Below are positions 5,356 to 13,065 of a DNA stretch of 13,813 bases, one piece after another (within the stretch, counting starts at the first letter, position 1; each line of letters opens with the position of its first letter). Location: assembly GCA_020353135.1 (NCBI GenBank), contig CP070688.1, forward strand, positions 4,451,116-4,464,928, written 5' to 3'. The stretch comes from Chloroflexota bacterium. GTDB lineage: Bacteria; Chloroflexota; Anaerolineae; Promineifilales; Promineifilaceae. A program made the translations under genes and the position numbers. The notes beneath the pieces were generated by a model. It saw nothing but the letters and a program-made list of their open reading frames with translations, made no database searches and had not been told where the DNA came from.

Positions 5356-6984
5356 ATGAAGACACAAATCGAAACGATCCCCTGCGTTAACCCGGCGACG
5401 GGAGAACAGTTTACCCAGGTACCCATGAGCACGGCGGCCGAGGTAAGCCAGGCCCTGGCCGATTTGCGACAGGCGGCTCCCCGCTGGCGTAACAAGCCAG
5501 TCAAGGAACGTGTGCGCATTTTACGCAAGTTCCAGGCTTTCGTCATCGACTCGGTCGACATCATTTCCGAAACCATCAACCAGGACACGGGCAAGAGTCG
5601 CCAGGATGGCCTGATTGAAGTGCTAATGACCGTCGACCGGCTGCACCAATATTACAAGCGTGCCCCGCGTTGGTTGGCCAGGCGCAGGATCCCACCCGGT
5701 CTCTACATCTTCAAGCGATTCTACGCTGAACCGCAACCCTATGGCACAGTGGCCGTCATCGCCCCCTGGAATTATCCGTTTGATCTGACGATTTCCCCCA
5801 TTTGTTCAGCCTTGTTGGCCGGAAACACCGTTCTGGTCAAGCCTTCGGAAGTCACCGCGGCGACCGGCGTGCTCCTCGAGAAGTTATTTCAGAGCGTGCC
5901 CGAGTTGTCGCCCTTCGTGCGCTTCGTTCATGGCGACGGCCGGGTCGGGGAGATGGTCGTCAAATCCAAGCCCGACCTGATCTTCCTGACTGGCTCGGTG
6001 GCTACCGGGCGCAAGATCGCCCGCGACGCAGCCGAAAATCTCACACCCTACCTATTCGAATTAGGCGGTAAAGATGCCATGCTGGTCCTGGAAGACGCCG
6101 ACCTTAGAGCCGCGGCCCGTTGGGGCATCTGGTCGGCCTGCTACAACGCCGGCCAGACCTGTGTCTCCGTCGAGCGGGTCTACGTCGTCGATTCGGTTTA
6201 CGATGAATTCGTCCGCGAGGCCGTGGAACATGCCAGGAAAGTGACCATCGGCTATTCGCCCGACAAAGACAACCCCTTTCACATGGCCCCGCTTAGCTCA
6301 GAGCAGCAAAAACAGATCATTGAGATCCAATTGGCCGACGCCGTAGAGAAGGGGGCGCGTGTCTTGACAGGCGGGCAGTTCAATCACCTGTACGCCGAGC
6401 CAGCGGTAGTGGTCGACGTCGATCACTCGATGAAGATGATGCGTGAAGAGACCTTTGGCCCCGTCATGCCCATCATGAAGGTCAAAGATGAAACCGAAGC
6501 GATCAATTTGACCAATGACAGCGACTTTGGACTGAGCGCGTCAGTTTGGAGCAGCGATCTAGACCGCGCCCAAAGGGTCGCCCGTCAATTAGAGGTCGGA
6601 TCGGTCAATATCAACGACGCCACAACCCATTACCCGGTCTCGCTGCTGCCCTTTGGCGGCGTTAAGCAATCGGGCTCGGCCCGCACCCACGGTAAGAGCG
6701 AGGTGCTGCAATTCACCCAGGTCCACTCCTATGCTGTCGGCCGCCCGCCCGTGCCTTTCGACGTGGCCACCCAGATGCGTAAACCGGGCCAATACCGGCT
6801 GGGAGCGGCCATCATGCGCCTGGTCTTTGGCGTCACACCACGCCAGCGCGTTCAGCCGGTCGTGGAAGAGGTTGAGCGCCTGGTCCAAAAGCCGGCGGCG
6901 CGCAAGCCGGCTGTGGCCGTCGCCGCGGGGCTGGCCCTGGCGCTGCTGACGTTGGCTTTGGGCGCCCGGCGGGCTCTAAAATGA
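5356..6984 (+). CDS. NAD(P)-dependent aldehyde dehydrogenase with C-terminal membrane helix
   Basis: The 542-residue protein belongs to the aldehyde dehydrogenase superfamily and oxidises an aldehyde to the acid. Seen: APWNYP with Asn139, VLVKPSE with Lys162, GSVATG (Rossmann glycines), FELGGKD with Glu235, and GQTCVS with nucleophile Cys269. The 34-residue Glu-Cys spacing is the family norm. A standard member ends near residue 475-490. Here a linker of about 45 residues follows, then a hydrophobic helix (about 518-537) flanked by basic residues (ARK before, RRALK after), so the enzyme is probably tail-anchored, as in mammalian fatty aldehyde dehydrogenase. AAGGA lies seven bases before the ATG, and the GMC gene ends 21 bp upstream. 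The likely substrate is the aldehyde made by that neighbour. Database names such as succinate-semialdehyde dehydrogenase are possible but poorly supported by this context. Confidence 0.92.
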   Translation: MKTQIETIPCVNPATGEQFTQVPMSTAAEVSQALADLRQAAPRWRNKPVKERVRILRKFQAFVIDSVDIISETINQDTGKSRQDGLIEVLMTVDRLHQYYKRAPRWLARRRIPPGLYIFKRFYAEPQPYGTVAVIAPWNYPFDLTISPICSALLAGNTVLVKPSEVTAATGVLLEKLFQSVPELSPFVRFVHGDGRVGEMVVKSKPDLIFLTGSVATGRKIARDAAENLTPYLFELGGKDAMLVLEDADLRAAARWGIWSACYNAGQTCVSVERVYVVDSVYDEFVREAVEHARKVTIGYSPDKDNPFHMAPLSSEQQKQIIEIQLADAVEKGARVLTGGQFNHLYAEPAVVVDVDHSMKMMREETFGPVMPIMKVKDETEAINLTNDSDFGLSASVWSSDLDRAQRVARQLEVGSVNINDATTHYPVSLLPFGGVKQSGSARTHGKSEVLQFTQVHSYAVGRPPVPFDVATQMRKPGQYRLGAAIMRLVFGVTPRQRVQPVVEEVERLVQKPAARKPAVAVAAGLALALLTLALGARRALK

Positions 6985-7006
6985 GTCTATCTAGGTAAGG
7001 GTTGAG

Positions 7007-8275
7007 TTACAGGAGCCGGGGTTGATAGGTCGGCCGTTTGCCGTCTAGCAGCACATAAGGCGCCGGCCGAGCCGGCCGCACGCCAATAGCCTTCAAGTCC
7101 GCCAATTCTCGCAGCTTGTTATGCCGACGCGCCTGCAGGATCGATCGGGCGCCCTTAGGGCCGATTCCCGGCACCCGTAGCAGCGACTCATGATCGGCCC
7201 GGTTAAGCTCCACCGGCGCTTCGGCCAGGTTGGCCTGGGCCCAGGCCGATTTCGGATCGGCCTCCAGGGGCAAGTTGCCGTCCTGGGAAAAAGGCATCTC
7301 TTCCAGGTCAAAACCGTAATCCCGCAGTAAGAATGAGGCCTGATACAGCCGGTGCTGCCGCCAGGGATTTTCGGCCGGCACATTCTCCAGCGGCGTATCT
7401 GGCACCGGGTTAAAGGCCATGTAATAGGTCCGGCTCAGGCGCAACTGGCCCAGCAAATAACTGCTCGTTGTCAATAACTCCAGGTCACTGTCGCCTACCG
7501 CACCAACGACAAATTGGGTCGTCGACGAGGGCCAACGGCCGTTCCACGTTTTCAGCGGCGCGGCCGTCTGGCGGATCTCATCCACCCACTTCAAAGGTTG
7601 CAACAATTCTTCCAGGAAGACCTTCTTGGGCGCCAACAGCCGCAGCCGCTTATCGTTAGGCCCTTCCAGGTTCACCGATACCCGGCTGGCCAGTTCCATA
7701 GAACGTTGAACCTGGTCTCGCTCCGCGCCAGGCATGATCTTGAGATGCAAGTAGCCGCGGAAATTCAGCTTGTTGCGCAAGATGTCAGCCGTGGCAATGA
7801 GTTTATCCTGGGTAGCTACCCCGCCGCGGATGATCCCCGAACTCAAGAACAGGCCTTCGACCAGACCGGCCCGATACATCTCCATGAAGGTCTGGGCCAG
7901 CTCTTCAGGCTTGAACGTGGCCCGGCGGTAGTTGCGGCCGGCTCTGAAGGGACAGTAGTAACAGTTCCGCTCGCAGGCCGAAGTTACCATCGTCTTGAGC
8001 AAGGTGATGGTTTTTCCGCCAGGCATTACCGCTTCGGTGATGCCCAAGGATTTGCGCTTGGCCTGGAGTCCGGCCGATTTCCTGGTATCTGGCGCGGCGA
8101 TCTGGCCATCGGGGCGTTCGACCTGGCCGCAGGGTAACACCTTCGGCGTCGCTCCAGGCGTGGCGTTCGCCCTTTGTGATACCAACTGCAATGGGATCAC
8201 CCTGGCGTCGGCATCCTCGGCCGGTTCCAGGTACATCTGGGTTGCGAAGAGTTCTAGCTTGCTTGCGGCGTCCAT
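7007..8275 (-). CDS. Radical SAM protein with C-terminal helix-hairpin-helix (COG4277-like)
   Basis: From the ATG at 8275 the product is 422 residues. Seen: the radical SAM cluster motif Cys101-x3-Cys105-x2-Cys108 (CERNCYYC), GLFLSSGIIRGG, a YLHLKIMPGA stretch and VSVNLEGPND typical of the barrel. A helix-hairpin-helix (about 356-399, with VPGIGPKGARSIL) suggests DNA contact. This matches the COG4277 group, annotated as putative DNA modification/repair radical SAM proteins; in many genomes a uracil-DNA-glycosylase-like gene is adjacent, but none is seen here. The reaction is unknown. Residues about 20-75 are poorly conserved looking and Pro/Ala/Gln rich. The reading frame stays open to 8506, but that extension overlaps rpiB in another frame and would skip the strong promoter at 8282-8310, so 8275 is preferred. 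No Shine-Dalgarno sequence precedes it. Its 3' end faces the ALDH gene, 22 bp away. Confidence 0.88.
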   Translation of the reverse strand: MDAASKLELFATQMYLEPAEDADARVIPLQLVSQRANATPGATPKVLPCGQVERPDGQIAAPDTRKSAGLQAKRKSLGITEAVMPGGKTITLLKTMVTSACERNCYYCPFRAGRNYRRATFKPEELAQTFMEMYRAGLVEGLFLSSGIIRGGVATQDKLIATADILRNKLNFRGYLHLKIMPGAERDQVQRSMELASRVSVNLEGPNDKRLRLLAPKKVFLEELLQPLKWVDEIRQTAAPLKTWNGRWPSSTTQFVVGAVGDSDLELLTTSSYLLGQLRLSRTYYMAFNPVPDTPLENVPAENPWRQHRLYQASFLLRDYGFDLEEMPFSQDGNLPLEADPKSAWAQANLAEAPVELNRADHESLLRVPGIGPKGARSILQARRHNKLRELADLKAIGVRPARPAPYVLLDGKRPTYQPRLL

Positions 8276-8281
8276 AGCCAG

Positions 8282-8310
8282 ATTATAGAACAAATGATCT
8301 ACCCGGTCAA
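8282..8310 (-). promoter_or_regulatory. Near-consensus promoter giving a leaderless radical SAM transcript
   Basis: On the minus strand, TTGACC (8310 to 8305, five of six) - 17 bp - TATAAT (8287 to 8282, six of six) is followed by six bases and then the ATG at 8275. With the -10 box at -12 to -7, position +1 is the A of the ATG. The absence of any Shine-Dalgarno sequence fits leaderless translation. The -35 box contains the TGA stop of the upstream isomerase gene. Confidence 0.7.
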
Positions 8311-8765
8311 TTCCCTTGACTCCCATACTTTTCTTCCAGGGCCGCCACCTGAGCCAGGCAAGTATCATCTTCTTCGTTCGGTTGATAAGCCGTGTCAAAC
8401 CAGGCATCGAGGATCTCCTGGGCCACGGCGGCCGATGTCGCTCGCAGAGAGATGCACAAGATGTTGGCCTGGTTCCACAGGCGCGCCCCCTTGGCCGTTT
8501 CCGCATCAGCGCACAGGGCCGCCCGGATACCGGTCACCTTATTCGCCGCCAGGCTCACCCCCGTACCCGTCCAGCAGAAGAGAATTCCTTCGTCCGCGTG
8601 TCCTTGGGCAACGCTCTCGGCCACCTGTCGGGCGACTTCAGGCCAGTAGATCTTGTCATCCCGCAAATGGCCAAACAAGACGACGTCATGGCCCCTGTTT
8701 TCCACCTCTTGTACGACTTCATCCGTCAAATAGGTCCTTTCATCAGCTCCGATCGCCAATTTCAT
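8307..8765 (-). CDS. RpiB/LacA/LacB-family sugar-phosphate isomerase, variant active site
   Basis: The 152-residue protein has the length and fold pattern of ribose-5-phosphate isomerase B: MKLAIGADE at the start, DEGILFCWTGTGVSLAANK (58-76) with the conserved catalytic cysteine (Cys64), and GIRAALCADAETA. These enzymes interconvert aldose and ketose phosphates. Two positions differ from canonical RpiB: the DHAG motif near residue 9 reads DERT, and the His of the HN(D/N)AN motif is Trp97 (LWNQAN). Those histidines take part in phosphate binding and ring opening in RpiB, so a different substrate or chemistry is likely, and the gene is not named rpiB here. GGAGG lies five bases before the ATG. 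It is divergent from the metallophosphoesterase (182-bp gap) and 31 bp upstream of the radical SAM gene, which has its own promoter. Confidence 0.88.
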   Translation of the reverse strand: MKLAIGADERTYLTDEVVQEVENRGHDVVLFGHLRDDKIYWPEVARQVAESVAQGHADEGILFCWTGTGVSLAANKVTGIRAALCADAETAKGARLWNQANILCISLRATSAAVAQEILDAWFDTAYQPNEEDDTCLAQVAALEEKYGSQGN

Positions 8766-8899
8766 GCCTACCTCCGATGGTTTCCCTTGCTTACGCCACT
8801 TCTCCCAATTCTATCGAGTCCCACCAGGGCCGCCACCCGCCAACTTGTCACTTGCTTCCTGCAATTCGCCCCTCGCCCCTTACGGCTCCCAGAAGCAGA

Positions 8900-8928
8900 T
8901 TGAGAAATATCCGGCTCCCCCATATAAT
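8900..8928 (+). promoter_or_regulatory. Near-consensus promoter of the metallophosphoesterase gene
   Basis: TTGAGA (8900-8905, five of six), a 17-bp spacer and TATAAT (8923-8928, six of six). The predicted start is near 8935, leaving only about 13 bases before the ATG at 8948, with AGAGAG as a weak ribosome binding site. The promoter position supports that start and excludes the much longer upstream extension of the reading frame. Confidence 0.65.
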
Positions 8929-8947
8929 GCACGGCTCAGAGAGTGTC

Positions 8948-9787
8948 ATGAAAATAGCCGTACTAGCTGATATTCACGGAAATATGCCCGCCCTGGAGCG
9001 CGTGACCACCCACATCGAGGCCTGGGGGCCAGACCACGTCATCATGGCCGGAGATGTCGTCAATCGCGGCCCTGAGCCACGTACTTGCCTGCAGTTTATC
9101 GAGGAGAAACAGCGTTCGGCCGGTTGGCAGTTGGTCCGCGGCAATCATGAGGATTACGTGCTGGTTCACGCCCGGCCTGACGCGCCAAGAAGCGGGCCTG
9201 AATTCGAAATCTACCTTAACTCGTATTGGACCTACCGCCGGCTGGAGGGCAAAATAGAAAGCCTGAAAGCCATGCCCTTCCAAGTTACCGTGACCGGGCC
9301 TGACGGCCGGGAGGTAAGGGTCGTTCACGCCTCGATGCGCGGCAATCGCATTGGCATCTACTCCGAGATGCCAGACGCCATGCTCGACCAATTGATCACT
9401 CCAGCGCCGGCCGTCCTGTGTGTCGGTCATACTCACCGGCCGCTGGTCCGCCAGCTAGGCGACACCCTGGTAGTCAACGCCGGCGCGGTCGGCATGCCCT
9501 TTGACGGCGACCGGCGCGCCGCATACGCTCAATTGACCTGGAAGAATGACCAATGGGCAGGCGAGATCATTCGCCTGGACTACGATCAGAAACAGACCGA
9601 GGAACAGTTCCATGCCAGCGGCTTCATCCCTGAAGCGGGGCCCCTGGCCGAAATAATGCTGCTAGAATTTCGCCAGGCGCGCTCTCATATCCATCTGTGG
9701 CTCACCAATTACCAACCCCTAGTTTTGTCAGGCGAAATGACGATGGCTGAGTCGGTTCAGAGTTACTTCAACAGCATCGGCCGCTAG
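8948..9787 (+). CDS. Calcineurin-like metallophosphoesterase (YfcE/ApaH-type superfamily)
   Basis: From the ATG at 8948 the product is 279 residues. It carries the full phosphoesterase signature in order: DIHGN (Asp8, His10), GDVVNRGP (Asp36), GNHE (Asn66, His67), VVHAS and GHTHRP, which together form the dinuclear metal centre. NAGAVGMPFDG after GHTH is typical of the small bacterial subgroup. The residues after about 210 form a C-terminal extension without a motif I recognise. Substrate (phosphodiester, nucleotide or protein phosphate) cannot be read from the sequence. The frame is open far upstream, to 8294, but that part lies antisense to the isomerase and is Pro/Arg-rich, so it is not coding. 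The gene is divergent from the isomerase and convergent with the CoA-transferase, with a 20-bp gap. Confidence 0.9.
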   Translation: MKIAVLADIHGNMPALERVTTHIEAWGPDHVIMAGDVVNRGPEPRTCLQFIEEKQRSAGWQLVRGNHEDYVLVHARPDAPRSGPEFEIYLNSYWTYRRLEGKIESLKAMPFQVTVTGPDGREVRVVHASMRGNRIGIYSEMPDAMLDQLITPAPAVLCVGHTHRPLVRQLGDTLVVNAGAVGMPFDGDRRAAYAQLTWKNDQWAGEIIRLDYDQKQTEEQFHASGFIPEAGPLAEIMLLEFRQARSHIHLWLTNYQPLVLSGEMTMAESVQSYFNSIGR

Positions 9788-9807
9788 GCTAAGCGAGGCT
9801 AGATCGT

Positions 9808-11007
9808 CTATACCACCCCATCATCATAAAAAGAGCTGACCTCGGCCGGACTATAACCCACTTCGGCCAGGATCTCTTCGGTATGCTGGCCCAATAGCGG
9901 CGGATGGCGATCGTAAGTCGGCGGCGTCTCCGAAAAGTGGATCGGATTGGCCAGCATCTGCAGTTCGCCCACGGCCGGGTGGTCCATCGCCGTAAGTCCG
10001 TCCCGGGCCAAGAATTGCTCGTCGGACAAGATATCGGCCAGCGAATTCACTGGCCCGCAGGGAATGCGGGCCTCACGCAGCCGCTCCAACCACTCGCCAG
10101 CATCCCGCGCTGCGAAGTGGGCGTCGAGGATCGGCTCAAGCTGATGCCTGTTCTGTACGCGGTCTGCATTACGTGCAAAACGCGAGTCCCCGGCCAGATC
10201 CGGCCGGTCGATGGCCTGACAAAAGCGCTCCCATAAAGAATCTGTACCCACGCCGATATTAAACGCTCGATCGCGCGCCTGGTATACCCGGTAAGGGACC
10301 AGCATTGGGTGGGCGTTGCCGATGCGCTCGGGCGACTTTCCGGTCAGGAGATAGGCCGGAACCAGGTTGGTCAGCCAACTCACCTGGCTCTCCAGCAACG
10401 AAAGATCGAGCCATTGGCCGCGGCCGGTCCTATCTCTCGCTTGCAATGCGGCCAGGATGCCGATGGAGGCATATAAGCCGGTGGTCATATCAGCCATGGG
10501 CGTCGGAAAGCGCATCGGCGCGCCCTCCGGCTCACCGGTCAGGCTCATGGTACCGGCTTCGGCCTGGGCGATCACATCATAGCCAGGCGCCCCGGCCTTT
10601 GGCCCGCTGTGCCCGTAGCCGCTGATGGCGGCAAAGATGATCCCCGGATTTCGTGCAGACACTTGCTCGTAATCAAAGCCGTATTTCTGCCAGGACGAGC
10701 GGCGGGGCATATTGAGCAAAAAGACATCAGCCCGGTCCAAAAGCCGGCCGATTATTTCTTGCCCTCCGGCAGAAGCCAGGTTGAGCGTGGTGCTGCGCTT
10801 ATTGCGGTTCAGGCTCAGAAAATAGGCGCTCTCGCCGGCTACAAATGGCGGTCCGTAGCCCCGCGCCTGGTCGCCCCTGCCCGGCCGCTCCACTTTGACG
10901 ACGTCGGCGCCAAGGTCGCCCAATATCATGCCGCAAATCGGACCGGCAAGGGCTTCAGTCAGGTCTATCACCCGGATGCCTGATAAGGGTAAAGTTGATT
11001 GACTCAT
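9808..11007 (-). CDS. CaiB/BaiF (class III) CoA-transferase family protein
   Basis: The 399-residue protein matches the class III CoA-transferase family (formyl-CoA transferase, CaiB, alpha-methylacyl-CoA racemase). Seen: GIRVIDLTEALAGP (10-23), LGDLGADVVKVERPG (29-43), SLNRNKRS, ISGYGHSGP, and the catalytic aspartate Asp173 in MADMTTG. The C-terminal part has IPCGPVN and HPAVGEL, also typical. These enzymes move CoA between carboxylic acids through an aspartyl-CoA anhydride. AGGAG lies six bases before the ATG. It is the last gene of a probable three-gene minus-strand operon, 45 bp after the EamA transporter gene. The acid substrate is unknown, and a racemase role cannot be excluded. Confidence 0.92.
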   Translation of the reverse strand: MSQSTLPLSGIRVIDLTEALAGPICGMILGDLGADVVKVERPGRGDQARGYGPPFVAGESAYFLSLNRNKRSTTLNLASAGGQEIIGRLLDRADVFLLNMPRRSSWQKYGFDYEQVSARNPGIIFAAISGYGHSGPKAGAPGYDVIAQAEAGTMSLTGEPEGAPMRFPTPMADMTTGLYASIGILAALQARDRTGRGQWLDLSLLESQVSWLTNLVPAYLLTGKSPERIGNAHPMLVPYRVYQARDRAFNIGVGTDSLWERFCQAIDRPDLAGDSRFARNADRVQNRHQLEPILDAHFAARDAGEWLERLREARIPCGPVNSLADILSDEQFLARDGLTAMDHPAVGELQMLANPIHFSETPPTYDRHPPLLGQHTEEILAEVGYSPAEVSSFYDDGVV

Positions 11008-11052
11008 GAGCTACTCCTAGTCGACGAGATGGTCGAAAATCGTGACCGCCGA

Positions 11053-11970
11053 TCAGCCTGGCGGCGCACTCGCTTGCTGAGCAACGCGACGAGGTCGCTG
11101 ATTGATGAGCGCTACGCCGGCGATGATGAGACCCATGCCAACTATCATGCCGCTGGTGATGGTTTCGCCCAAGATCAAAACGCCGCCGATCATAGCCACG
11201 ATAGGAATAACATAGGCCGTGACGGATGAAGCCGTCGCCCCGAAACGCTGAATATTGTAGAAAGCCAGCATCATGCCGGCAAAAGTGCCCACCATAGCGG
11301 CGTAGACCAACGCCGCGTACCCTTGGCTGGTCACCTGGCTGAGATCAAAACCTACCAGCAGTAATGACAGGGGCATGATCACCAGGGCGGCGATCCACAT
11401 GCGAACGCTGGCCACGTCAAAGGTATCTAGATCGCGCATGAACTTACGGGCGTATATCGTCGACCCGCTGGCGCTGATCATGGCGCCCACAACCAGGATA
11501 TAACCCAGCGGGTTGGCGCGCTCGATATCCGGCAAACCGCTTTCCCCTCTCACTGCCAGCAATATAGCCCCTGCCAGAGCCAACAGCACCCCCAGACTCT
11601 TTCGCCGGGTTAACGTTTCGTCAGGCAACAAGAAGTGGGCCATTAATACAGTCAAGGCTGGTCCGGTAGTAAGCAACACGGAGGTGACGCCACTGGATTG
11701 AAACTGAAGCGAGGAAACGATGGCTGTCATCGGGATCGCGGTGGCAAAAACGCCCAGCACGGCGGCGTTCTTCCACAATCGCCTGCCCCTCGGCCAAACG
11801 CGCGCCTTCGATAGCGTGTAGATGAGGACGTGGCACAAGCCGGCCAGGCTAAGCCGCAGGCCTATATAGGTCAAAGGATTGAACTGGCCGACGCTGAAGC
11901 GCGAAACGATGAGCGTGCTACCGAACAGGATGCCTAATAGAACGACGTAAGGGAGGGCCTGGGGACTCAC
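11053..11970 (-). CDS. EamA/DMT-superfamily transporter, ten membrane helices
   Basis: The 305-residue protein is almost wholly hydrophobic helices separated by short basic loops, and it has the two-repeat pattern of the EamA (DUF6) drug/metabolite transporter family. Seen: an N-terminal LLGILFGSTLIVSR segment, a VTSVLLTTGPALTVLMAHFL stretch closing the first repeat with the usual conserved P, and VTAYVIPIVAMIGGVLILGE near the end of the second. Family members export or import amino acids, metabolites or drugs. The start is GTG at 11970 with a GAGGGGG ribosome binding site eight bases upstream; it lies 21 bp after the MBL hydrolase stop, so the two genes are probably co-transcribed. The tail after the last helix is basic and cytoplasmic by the positive-inside rule. 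Substrate unknown; by context it could be a small organic acid or its precursor. Confidence 0.9.
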   Translation of the reverse strand: MSPQALPYVVLLGILFGSTLIVSRFSVGQFNPLTYIGLRLSLAGLCHVLIYTLSKARVWPRGRRLWKNAAVLGVFATAIPMTAIVSSLQFQSSGVTSVLLTTGPALTVLMAHFLLPDETLTRRKSLGVLLALAGAILLAVRGESGLPDIERANPLGYILVVGAMISASGSTIYARKFMRDLDTFDVASVRMWIAALVIMPLSLLLVGFDLSQVTSQGYAALVYAAMVGTFAGMMLAFYNIQRFGATASSVTAYVIPIVAMIGGVLILGETITSGMIVGMGLIIAGVALINQRPRRVAQQASAPPG

Positions 11971-11991
11971 CGAAGCGACCCCCTCAGACTA

Positions 11992-12894
11992 TCACGTTTT
12001 CCCATCACGCGCCTTCTTGGTCCAGTACCGGATGATGCCATCTACAGACATGTAGAGGGGGTTAGCTGTTTCATACTGGTCGAAGGTCGCGTCGGTCATG
12101 CCTCCAGCCCGAGCCCGGGCATCGAACCAGGCGCGATAGTCATCCACAATCTGGTCTCGATCCTTGCCGGCGTTCAGCCGAACCCGCACGAAATCACTAG
12201 CTACTTGTAGCAACTCGCTCAGCACTTCCAGCTGTTGGCGCCAGTCGTCTAGCGGGCCAAAATGAGTTAGATAAAGCGTAACGAAAGGATAGTCTAACAA
12301 GCGTTCGATGCTCTTCAACCATACCTCGAGATCGAATTCGGGCGGTGGGGCGGGCAGGTCGACGAAGTAGATGCCGGGGATTTGAATTCCGGCCGCATCG
12401 CCGGCAAAAGCGATATCGCCCAACTGAAAGACATGATGATGGGAAGCATGACCGGGCGTTTCGATGGCCGTAAATGAAAAGCCGGCGACGTCGATGGTTT
12501 GCCCATCAGTTATTGTCGTAACTCGCTCGGCCGGCGCCGGCAGATTTTGGCCCCATAACGTGTCCATCTGGTCCCCGTAAATGCGGCTCGCGCTGCGCAG
12601 GAGTTTACTAGGGTCGATCAAATGCGGGGCGCCTACTTCATGAACGTAGACTTGCGCACCTTGCTGGGCCCACCAGCCGGCCGCACCAGCGTGATCTAAG
12701 TGGATGTGGGTGACAAGAACGTGGTGAATGTCACCTGGTTGGTAGCCATGTCCTGCCAGTTGCTCGCGTAGCGTGGCCAGCGTAGACATAGGCCCAGTCT
12801 CGACCAAAACAGGCCCCAAAGGCCCCTTGACCAAAAAACTGGCAATGGTGCTGGGTCGCTGCTGAAAATCTAGATCAAGGGTGAGGATCTCCAT
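11992..12894 (-). CDS. Metallo-beta-lactamase-fold hydrolase
   Basis: From the ATG at 12894 the product is 300 residues. The zinc ligands are all present: THIHLDHAG (His63, His65, Asp67, His68), GHASHHH (His149), FAGD (Asp166) and LTHFGP (His211). This is the glyoxalase II/lactonase-like arrangement. After about residue 220 a helical C-terminal region follows. A TTG at 12909 in the same frame is an alternative start, but GGAG sits eight bases before the ATG, which fits 12894 better. It is first in the MBL-EamA-CoA-transferase cluster. Thioesterase, lactonase or other ester hydrolase activity is possible; next to a CoA-transferase a thioesterase role is attractive but only inferred. Confidence 0.9.
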   Translation of the reverse strand: MEILTLDLDFQQRPSTIASFLVKGPLGPVLVETGPMSTLATLREQLAGHGYQPGDIHHVLVTHIHLDHAGAAGWWAQQGAQVYVHEVGAPHLIDPSKLLRSASRIYGDQMDTLWGQNLPAPAERVTTITDGQTIDVAGFSFTAIETPGHASHHHVFQLGDIAFAGDAAGIQIPGIYFVDLPAPPPEFDLEVWLKSIERLLDYPFVTLYLTHFGPLDDWRQQLEVLSELLQVASDFVRVRLNAGKDRDQIVDDYRAWFDARARAGGMTDATFDQYETANPLYMSVDGIIRYWTKKARDGKT

Positions 12895-13012
12895 AGAACA
12901 TTCTCCCAAAAGGCTGCGTCGCGTATGGTATCACACCTTGGGAGAAGTGCCCGGTCAAAAAAACAGCCAGCCAACTGCGACCACTGGCAATCGGGGCGTT
13001 CTCTAGCCAATA

Positions 13013-13038
13013 TTTATATATCCCTATAACGGGGTCAA
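13013..13038 (-). promoter_or_regulatory. AT-rich upstream patch, possible promoter of the MBL operon
   Basis: In the 171-bp gap upstream of the MBL gene, TTGACC (13038 to 13033) precedes TATAAA (13018 to 13013) on the minus strand, but the spacer is only 14 bp. A better-spaced -10 (16 bp) is a poor match. It is the only AT-rich patch in this gap, so the promoter is probably nearby. The leader would be about 110 bases. Confidence 0.25.
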
Positions 13039-13065
13039 ATAAGTTCCGGGTTCGAAGAATAAACA

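Noticed and set aside
8276..8506. Upstream extension of the radical SAM reading frame by 77 codons
   Set aside because: It overlaps the isomerase gene in another frame, has no family resemblance, and would place the start upstream of the near-perfect promoter at 8282-8310.
8294..8947. Plus-strand N-terminal extension of the metallophosphoesterase by 218 codons
   Set aside because: It is Pro/Arg/Ser-rich, antisense to the isomerase gene, and lies upstream of a strong promoter at 8900-8928. The family N-terminus (MKIAVLADIHGN) begins at 8948.
13041..13060. tRNA T-arm-like sequence (GGGTTCGAA at 13048-13056)
   Set aside because: No acceptor, D or anticodon arms could be found on either side, so it is not a tRNA and there is no support for an attachment site.
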